From contig RPFO01001783.1 of assembly GCA_009746045.1 (NCBI GenBank), positions 1 to 30,970 on the forward strand: a stretch of 30,970 bases of DNA. The letters run 5' to 3'. Positions within the stretch are counted from its first letter, which is position 1; every line of letters begins with the position of its first letter. The notes beneath the pieces are model-generated. The model saw only the letters and a program-made list of their open reading frames with translations, had not been told where the DNA came from and did no database searches. This document shows, in pieces, positions 25,503 through 30,970 of this stretch. The position numbers and the translations under genes were made by a program. This stretch comes from Mesostigma viride (lineage: Eukaryota; Streptophyta; Mesostigmatophyceae; Mesostigmatales; Mesostigmataceae).

Positions 25503-26539
25503 ATGGATTCCACTCCCAGGTCCGCTTTCCAGCCCGTGCCGATCAAGAAACGCCCCAGGGCGGACCCCGCTCCCGTGAGGGTCGTCTACGTGATCGCGGA
25601 CGAGGAACCCGCGACGACGCGCCCTCAGCGAAAGAAGGCCAAGAATCACAGGGAGCCGGCCACCTTCGAGGAGCTGCAGGCGATGAGGATGCGGGTTCTC
25701 GGCGAGCTGAACGCGCCCAAGCTGCCGCCGCCGGTGCCCCGCCCTCCCCCGCCCATGTGGACGCCGCCGCCCCCCTCCTTTCGCCCCTCCGCCGTCGCCG
25801 CCGACCTGGCGATGGCCGCCGCTCCGCCCCCGCCCCTCCGCAGAGGCTGCTGAATCCGCAGCCGGTGCCAACGACCAGGAGGCTCGCCGTCAGCAAGCCG
25901 GCCCCCCGCTTCTTCCCCACCCCCGCGGGCCTGGCCTCCTTCGCCACCCTCGCGCCTCTCCCCGGCCTCCGCGAGCCCCATGCCGCGCCCCTGGAGCCCA
26001 TCGACCCGCAGGAGGAGGCCAAGGCCGTCTACCCCCTGATGGTGGTCGCGCCCGCCAAGGCCTGGGGACAGCAGCCCTCGCGCGCCCCTCTCGCCGGCTT
26101 CCACGAAAACGACATGGTCTGGAGGGTGATCCGGGACGCGGAGATCGAGGAGGGCTGGCGCAAGCCCTGCGAGCTCAAATCGACTTGCAAAGCCTCGCGG
26201 GCGGAGAGGGACGCGGTGGACGCCTGCCTGGACAGGATCGCCCCCAACGACGCCGAATTGGCGCTACAGCTGGACAAGAGGGCGGGACTCCGGCTCCAGG
26301 CTATGGCCCTCGCGCTCATGAACGAGCGCATGCTCGCCAAACTGCTGCCCTTCGTCCCTGAGGCCAAGGGGCAGGAGTATTGCGCCCGCGCCATGCGCTT
26401 TTCGCATTTCGCGCTGTCGACCGTGGACAAGGCGTGCGCCTCGGCGGGCCGGGCGGGTCATTCGGCCATCCACAACCGCATCGCGGACCTTAAAGACAAA
26501 GCGAATTCCGGATTCAAATACAGAGACATGTCCCTCTGA
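25503..26539 (+). CDS. Unknown proline-rich protein with helical C-terminus (one frame break)
   Basis: The ATG at 25503 opens a basic stretch ('PIKKRPRADPAP', 'QRKKAKNHREPATFEELQAM') with nuclear-signal-like patches, then a long Pro-rich run. One base is missing in the C runs near 25828-25840, after which the frame continues to 26539. The last ~190 residues look folded: 'VIRDAEIEEGWRKPCELK', 'AERDAVDACLDRIAPNDAEL' and 'LRLQAMALALMNERMLAKLL' are amphipathic helices. No family is recognised. AATAAA follows the stop by 33 bp. The MYND fingers nearby bind Pro-rich peptides in other systems, so a contact is possible but speculative. Confidence 0.6.
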
Positions 26540-26572
26540 GGCCTTATCAATTGTAATCGCTTATTTATTCAT

Positions 26573-26578
26573 AATAAA
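26573..26578 (+). terminator. Polyadenylation-type signal
   Basis: AATAAA 33 bp after the stop at 26539. Confidence 0.6.
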
Positions 26579-26635
26579 TACAATTCCTATCTCTCACATG
26601 TGCATGCAACGAGTACCCACGTAGGCAGACCTGTT

Positions 26636-26768
26636 CGCGACTCGCGTGCGTGACGGACGCCAGTGGCTACATCCGTAGGTGACGGACGCCAGTGGCCAAT
26701 CGCGTGGGTGGCGGACGCCAGCGGCCAGTTTCGCGCGTGACGGGCGCCAGCAGGCGGTCTCGCGGAGG
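26636..26768. repeat. Four degenerate copies of the 29-bp repeat
   Basis: ACTCGCGTGCGTGACGGACG (26640) is followed by three further copies with 'GTAGGTGACGGACGCCAGTG', 'GTGGGTGGCGGACGCCAGCG' and 'CGCGTGACGGGCGCCAGCAG'. They match the 29-bp unit of the 1081-1738 array but are spaced 29-33 bp and diverged. The array ends at the stop codon of the EsV-1-7 gene. Confidence 0.75.
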
Positions 26769-28427
26769 TCAACGCGCGTCCAACGGGACCACCGTGCGCC
26801 ACTCGGGCGCCGCGTCCGTCCACCCGTCGTAGTACAGGTACACGGCCCGGACGAACGCCCCGTGGTTGCCGGGACTGGCCTCGGGCCTCGCGCACCACCG
26901 GAGGTACGACTTCAGCGTCTCCATGCGCTTGAGGAGCGAGGCCGACCGTTTGCGCGCGCGCCCCCCGTCGTCGGCGCGGAAGCCGTCGGGGTTGTACCGG
27001 ATGAAGAGCGTCGGCATGCCCATCGCCTGGCCCACGTTCGCCATCCTGGCCTGCTCGCACTCGCACGCGTACTGCATGTGCTGGTTCTCGTCCACCTCGA
27101 GCACCACCATATGCGTGGCCGCGTCCCACACGAAGTCCGGACGGACGCGGACGCACGCGCCGCCGTCGATCATGCGGTCGTGCGTCTCGTAGGCGGGGAG
27201 GGATCCCGCCGCGATCTCCGAGTCCAGGAACGCCTTCACCTGCATCTCGTGACGCTTGGCGATTTTGGCGGCGCGGTCCGGGTCGCACGTCGGACAGCGA
27301 CCCGACGCGTCGAGGATGTCGTCCAGGCCGCACACGACGCACGGATGGAGCGCGACGTTGCGGCTGCCCGGGGGCGCATGACATTCGCAAAAACGGACGC
27401 CCTCCAGGTCGCGCGTGCCGAGCTCGCGACACTCGGAACATCGCATGCGGGGGTGCCTGACGTCCCCCCGGCGCTTGTGGGGCGCACACCGGGCCGCCGC
27501 GTGACCGGGCAAGCCATAAGACGCCTTGACGCCACAGTCGCCCTCCTGGCATCGTTTGTTAACGAGGTCGACCATCTCGGCCGTTTTGTGTACGGAACAA
27601 CGAGACGAACGGGGGTCGCCCACGCGGCCGTAGACTGGTATTGTATCGCACCCCGGCTCCTCGCATCGGCGGTGCTGGACGTCGACCATGTCGGCCGTCA
27701 TGTGTACGGAACAACGAGACGGACGGGGGTCGCCGACATGGCCGTATGACGGTTGTCGATCACATCCCGGGTCGGCACATCGGCGGTTAATGACGTCGAC
27801 CATCTCGGCCGTTTTGTGTACGGAACAACGAGACGAACGGGGGTCGCCCACGCGGCCGTAGACTGGTATTGTATCGCACCCCGGCTCCTCGCATCGGCGG
27901 TGCTGGACGTCGACCATGTCGGGCAGTCGGTGCGTAACGCATCGACTCGGCCGCCGATCGCCCGCGTGGCCGTATGACGGTTGTCGATCACAGCCCTCTT
28001 CGACGCATCGGCGGTGCTGGACGTCGACCATCTCGGCCGTTTTGTGTACGGAACAACGAGACGGACGGGGGTCGCCGACATGGCCGTATGACGGTCGTCG
28101 ATCACATCCCGGGTCGGCACATCGGCGGTGCTGGACGTCGACCATGTCGGGCAGTCGGTGCGTAACGCATCGACTCGGCCGCCGATCGCCGACATGGCCG
28201 TATGACGGTCGTCGATCACATCCCGGGTCGGCACATCGGCGGTTAATGACGTTGACCATGTCGGGGCTTTTGTGTGTTTGGCACCTAGACGGACGTCGAT
28301 CGCCGGCGTGGCCGTACGAAGCTCGCGTCGTGCAGTCCCCATCCTCGCACGACCTCCGTTTCTTGGACGACATCCTGACTCCGCTCGGTCCGTGGGTGCC
28401 CGGGCCCGCGACCTTATACCCCTCCAT
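26769..28427 (-). CDS. EsV-1-7 cysteine-repeat protein fused to a nuclease-like domain
   Basis: This is an intact 552-residue protein from the ATG at 28427; the frame upstream only reads into the palindromic element. Residues 27-292 are seven tandem 38-residue repeats with exact spacing C-x4-C-x16-C-x2-H-x12, the EsV-1-7 motif named from an Ectocarpus virus protein and found in brown-algal IMMEDIATE UPRIGHT. An eighth repeat at 293-329 is one residue shorter. Two CxxC clusters follow at about 330-381 ('CSEC', 'CVVC', 'CPTC'). The C-terminal ~170 residues hold 'VRVRPDFVWD', 'MVVLEVDENQHMQYACECEQ' and 'PTLFIRYNPDGF', which I associate with a restriction-fold nuclease family of giant viruses. 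DNA binding by the repeats plus cutting by the C-terminus is inferred. Confidence 0.8.
   Translation of the reverse strand: MEGYKVAGPGTHGPSGVRMSSKKRRSCEDGDCTTRASYGHAGDRRPSRCQTHKSPDMVNVINRRCADPGCDRRPSYGHVGDRRPSRCVTHRLPDMVDVQHRRCADPGCDRRPSYGHVGDPRPSRCSVHKTAEMVDVQHRRCVEEGCDRQPSYGHAGDRRPSRCVTHRLPDMVDVQHRRCEEPGCDTIPVYGRVGDPRSSRCSVHKTAEMVDVINRRCADPGCDRQPSYGHVGDPRPSRCSVHMTADMVDVQHRRCEEPGCDTIPVYGRVGDPRSSRCSVHKTAEMVDLVNKRCQEGDCGVKASYGLPGHAAARCAPHKRRGDVRHPRMRCSECRELGTRDLEGVRFCECHAPPGSRNVALHPCVVCGLDDILDASGRCPTCDPDRAAKIAKRHEMQVKAFLDSEIAAGSLPAYETHDRMIDGGACVRVRPDFVWDAATHMVVLEVDENQHMQYACECEQARMANVGQAMGMPTLFIRYNPDGFRADDGGRARKRSASLLKRMETLKSYLRWCARPEASPGNHGAFVRAVYLYYDGWTDAAPEWRTVVPLDAR
27552..28349 (-). repeat. 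Seven 114-bp coding repeats (EsV-1-7 units)
   Basis: The DNA behind residues 27-292 repeats every 114 bp with long identical blocks. For example, a block of roughly 110 bp near 27575-27690 recurs near 27803-27918, and another near 27690-27780 recurs near 28030-28115. Some neighbours differ more than distant copies, so units have been copied around within the gene. Confidence 0.85.
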
Positions 28428-28528
28428 CCGCGAACGTGTCGTCCGGACGGACCCCCGCCCTCGTGTCGTCCCGGACGTGTCGCCGCCGGCGGGCCGAGTC
28501 GGCGCGGCGCTCGCGAGAGGGCGGCTTC
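28428..28528. promoter_or_regulatory. Upstream region of the EsV-1-7 gene
   Basis: GC-rich sequence with no CCAAT or TATA box seen; it leads directly into the left arm of the palindromic element, which may therefore carry the promoter. Confidence 0.3.
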
Positions 28529-29400
28529 GGAGAGGGGGGGGGCTACGGGGGGGGCTGTGGGGGGGGCTATGTACCACGACACAGGCGGTCTGCCACGATA
28601 AATGAAAAGTTCGGGCTGAATTTACAGTCCGAACCGCTGGTCTCAGTACGAACTTTTCATCCGGCTCCACGACAAAACGAAAAGTTTTCGAAACTTTTCG
28701 CTGGATTCCCACGGCAAAACGAAAAGTTTTGAAAAGTTTGAAAAGTTCGGACGGTGGTTCGGACTGACGAAAAACAGTACGAACCGGACCTATTCTTCCT
28801 CTGGGCGGTGGTGGTACCCTGCCGGTGGGTATATATATGGGTATTATGTATATACTTGTAATAATTGCTAACACATATTATTTACAGGTATTATGAATAT
28901 ATATTGTAATAATTCCCAACACATAAAATATTAGCATATTATAATTATAGTATTCCTAACACATAAATATATACATGGGATATACGTGTATATACTATGT
29001 ATGAAATACCCTAAATATTTATGTGTTAGCAATTATTATAAATATATACATGATATCTGTAAATAATATGTGTTAGCAATTATTACAATATATATAATAC
29101 CCATATATATACCCACCGGTAGGGTACCACCACCGCCCAGAGGAAGAATAGGTCCGGTTCGTACTGTTTTTCGTCAGTCCGAACCACCGTCCGAACTTTT
29201 CAAACTTTTCAAAACTTTTCGTTTTGCCGTGGGAATCCAGCGAAAAGTTTCGAAAACTTTTCGTTTTGTCGTGGAGCCGGATGAAAAGTTCGTACTGAGA
29301 GCAAAAGTTCCCCCTATCAGGATCGCCCGAACTTTTCATTTCCCGTGGCAGACCGCCTGTGTCGTGGTACATAGCCCCCCCACAGCCCCCCCCCCTCTCC
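28529..29400. mobile_element. Palindromic MITE-like element 2
   Basis: The left end, GGCTATGTACCACGACACAG (28565-28584) and GCGGTCTGCCACG, is exactly matched in reverse complement by CGTGGCAGACCGC and CTGTGTCGTGGTACATAGCC (29344-29376). Outside these, G-run and C-run blocks also pair (GGAGAGG at 28529 with CCTCTCC at 29394). Most of the inner arms pair too, for example CCTATTCTTCCTCTGGGCGG (28789) with CCGCCCAGAGGAAGAATAGG (29133). The centre near 28965 is AT-rich with inverted TAACACATA and TATGTGTTAG words. The left arm carries a block that right-arm variation breaks (29301-29335), so the copy is old enough to have changed. No gene is encoded. It shares arm words and core motifs with element 1. 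Confidence 0.8.
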
Positions 29401-29476
29401 TATCCCGGATCTATACCGTATACGCCGCGAGTGCATCGTGTGGGTGGGGTGACATGCGACAGGTTTAGGAAAATCG

Positions 29477-29482
29477 TTTATT
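29477..29482 (-). terminator. Polyadenylation-type signal
   Basis: TTTATT on the + strand (AATAAA on the minus strand), 12 bp beyond the stop at 29494. Confidence 0.6.
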
Positions 29483-29493
29483 CATAAATAATT

Positions 29494-30399
29494 TCACGTC
29501 GACCCCATTAGGGAGGCGTCCGCCAGAGCGGTGAGCCACGTGTCGGCGCGCGCGGTTAGATTCCTGCGCGGGAGTCCGTGACCCCTCGTCCGGCCCGAAC
29601 GGGTCCGGAAGCGGCATGGCGCGGATCTCGGCCATGAGGCCGGGCGTCTGCTCCTCGATGCGCTCCAGCTCCCCCGGGGCGAAACAACTACCGTAGCGGT
29701 CGAAGTTGTCCGTGCACTCCCGGAACAGCTTGTCCGCGTCGATGGAGTCGGTCCCGTCCCCGGCGGGGGCGGGGGCGGCGGGCTCGGCGGGGACGGCGGC
29801 GGGCTCGGCGGAGGGCCCCCGGCGGGACCGGCGGGCTCGGAGGGCTCGGCGGCGTCCAGGGGGCGGACGACAGCATTATGCGGGCGATCTCGTCGTCGCT
29901 GAAGTCCAGGTCGAGGGCGCTCGCGTCGAAGCCCCACTCGGCCAGCGCGCCGGAGCGGCCCGCGGGGACGCACCGGGACGCGGGGGCGGGAAAGCCGGCG
30001 GCGCGCGGGGCGCGCGGGGACTCGGACGGACGCTCGGACGGGCGATCGTACGGGCCCGGGGCGGGGGCGCGTGGGCGGCGCGGGTCGGCGCGGGGCGACG
30101 CCGCGACGGCTCGGAGCCAGGGCCGTCGCGTCGATGGACGGCGGGCACGACGCGGAGGACGCGGGCACGCGCCACGGGCCGCATCCGGACGCGGCGGACA
30201 GCTGGCGGAGGCGTTCCGCCTGCTCGCGGCGGTGCTTCTGCGCCCACACGCGCTCGCGCGTGCGGCACGGGTCGCACCTCTTGGTCTGGGTGCAGCGGTC
30301 CTTCACGCTCGTGAACTCGGAAAGGGGCTTCACCTCCTTGCACTTGTTGCAGAAGGCGGTGGGCGAGGGCGTTCCGTAAAGGCCGGGGAAGTCGTCCAT
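29494..30399 (-). CDS. Zinc-finger protein with acidic and low-complexity parts (several frame breaks)
   Basis: The ATG at 30399 opens with 'MDDFPGLYGTPSPTAFCNKC', then 'VKPLSEFTSVKD' and 'CDPCRTRERVWAQKHRREQ'. The two CxxC pairs and basic helix (residues about 17-60) form a small zinc ribbon of a type seen in viral and fungal proteins. Sense-looking pieces then appear in other frames: 'WGFDASALDLDFSDDEIAR' (about 29870-29950), 'DSIDADKLFRECTDNFDRYG' (about 29690-29750), and a tail 'ADTWLTALADASLMGST' ending at 29494. At least three frame changes are needed in the G/C runs between 29580 and 30230. Acidic segments after a zinc ribbon would suit a transcription factor, as inference. TTAAAAGCC, a TATA-like site, lies at about 30475-30483. 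Confidence 0.55.
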   Translation of the reverse strand: MDDFPGLYGTPSPTAFCNKCKEVKPLSEFTSVKDRCTQTKRCDPCRTRERVWAQKHRREQAERLRQLSAASGCGPWRVPASSASCPPSIDATALAPSRRGVAPRRPAPPTRPRPGPVRSPVRASVRVPARPARRRLSRPRVPVRPRGPLRRAGRVGLRRERPRPGLQRRRDRPHNAVVRPLDAAEPSEPAGPAGGPPPSPPPSPPSPPPPPPPGTGPTPSTRTSCSGSARTTSTATVVVSPRGSWSASRSRRPASWPRSAPCRFRTRSGRTRGHGLPRRNLTARADTWLTALADASLMGST

Positions 30400-30770
30400 C
30401 GCGGCAGAGTCTCGCTTCGGTGGATTCGTTCGGCTTGTTCTGAGGCGAGAGGACCCCGATTTCGGGGCGCACCGGCTTTTAAGGGAGGAGGCGACGGGGG
30501 CCGACCAATCGCGAGGGGCGACCGGGAATATGCCGGAATATGCCGTCCGGGCCAATCGGGGAGAGGGGCTTATCCGTAACCGCCTGTCGGAGGCGAGTAC
30601 CCGCCAACGGGAGGGTCGGGGCGGGGGGTCGGGCGATCGACGGACGGGACGCGACGACGCTTCGGGGGTCCCCGTAACCGGCCAATGGGAGGCGGCGGAG
30701 TGGAACGCGATCCGATGCGACGGGCGCCGGCCGGTGGGGGAGACGACGCGTGGAGGCCGAGGGGCGCGCG
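30400..30770. promoter_or_regulatory. CCAAT and GGAATATGCC upstream region
   Basis: The minus strand carries CTTAAAAGCC near 30474-30483 as a TATA-like site. GACCAATCGCGAGG (30503), two GGAATATGCC words (30526-30544), GGGCCAATCGGGGAG (30549) and GGCCAATGGGAGG (30680) follow. No supported gene. Confidence 0.5.
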
Positions 30771-30912
30771 GAGTAGGAACGGCGCGGCGCCCGAGATACG
30801 GACGCATCGGCGGCCAATCGGGGGCGCGGGAGTAGGAACGGCGCGGCGCCCGAGACCGCCGACGCGGCGGCGGCCAATCGGGGGCGCGGGAGTAGGAACG
30901 GCGCGGGGCGCG
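30771..30912. repeat. About 60-bp tandem repeat containing a CCAAT box
   Basis: GAGTAGGAACGGCGCGG starts at 30771, 30830 and 30890. The first two units continue with 'CGCCCGAGA' and reach 'GGCGGCCAATCGGGGGCGCGG'. The third unit diverges after 'GCGCGG'. Each full unit supplies one CCAAT box, so the repeat multiplies promoter elements for a neighbouring gene, perhaps one beyond the right edge. Confidence 0.75.
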
Positions 30913-30970
30913 GGGCGGGCTAGGGGCGGGGCGTCGTGTCGGATGGACGGAACAATCATCGACATCGTGT
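30913..30970. other. Right edge, unassigned
   Basis: Short GC-rich sequence with no recognisable gene or motif. Confidence 0.3.

Noticed and set aside
25503-25550. Homology between the starts of the genes at 666 and 25503 ('MDSTP')
   Set aside because: Five residues match and nothing after them does, so this is most likely chance.
24635-25578. Three plus-strand ORFs rich in GGRRGFQKAV
   Set aside because: They are the 83-bp array read in all three frames; the unit has no stop codons.
5920-26539. Programmed ribosomal frameshifting as the explanation of the breaks
   Set aside because: Too many genes, no shared slippery sequence, and junctions at plain C or G runs; indel error fits better.
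28428-28874. N-terminal extension of the EsV-1-7 protein, and the matching plus ORF at 29070-29468
   Set aside because: Both are translations of the palindromic element's arms and are near-identical to each other in the arm-derived part.
1-30970. tRNA or rRNA genes
   Set aside because: No cloverleaf with a TTCGA-type T-loop or rRNA-like conserved block was noticed by eye; a dedicated search was not possible.

Overview
The window looks like a GC-rich accessory segment of a large eukaryotic DNA virus (Nucleocytoviricota-like), or an endogenous copy of one in a protist or alga. Reasons: intron-less genes packed on both strands; AATAAA polyadenylation-type signals just after stops, some back-to-back between convergent genes; CCAAT plus TATA-like promoters; and a gene set typical of giant viruses. 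That set is a DUF5767-type protein (18939-20179), EsV-1-7 cysteine repeats joined to a nuclease-like domain (26769-28427), MYND fingers, a Bro/KilA-like protein, a D5_N-like fragment, an ADP-ribosyltransferase, a SprT-like protease, and GT14-like glycosyltransferases. No ribosomal RNA, tRNA, bacterial operon or CRISPR array was seen. The host cannot be fixed from sequence alone.

Layout. 1-666: MYND protein running off the left edge. 667-2094: its upstream region with GGAATATTCC palindromes, then about 22 copies of a 29-bp repeat and a degenerate tail. 2095-2940: large palindromic element with an AT-rich centre. 3132-8601: Rieske oxygenase, ADP-ribosyltransferase, Bro-like, D5_N-like and a second-type MYND protein, linked by copies of one CCAAT promoter module. 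8658-12305: GNAT-like protein, an unknown, two GT14-like paralogues and a possible nuclease. 12368-18038: small, membrane and basic proteins ending with the SprT-like protease. 18081-22002: two membrane-anchored proteins around the DUF5767-type protein, then an F-box-like protein. 22145-22911: chromodomain-like protein. 22912-23856: non-coding, with a 122-bp tandem repeat. 23857-24647: a paralogue of the first MYND protein, with an 83-bp repeat array upstream. 25503-26539: proline-rich protein. 26769-28427: EsV-1-7/nuclease protein. 28529-29400: second palindromic element. 29494-30399: zinc-finger protein, then a CCAAT-rich repeat region to the end.

How the genes may work together. Many products look suited to acting on the host nucleus and signalling (three MYND fingers, chromodomain-like, F-box-like, ADP-ribosyltransferase, SprT-like protease). 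Others suit surface glycosylation (GT14-like pair), metabolism (Rieske oxygenase) and virion or membrane structure (DUF5767-type, TM proteins). These roles are inferred from families, not shown.

Caution on quality: about fourteen genes are interrupted by frame changes, and nearly all have the same sign (one base missing), often in C or G runs. This looks more like systematic indel error in the consensus than biology, so broken genes are annotated here as single loci with the break stated.
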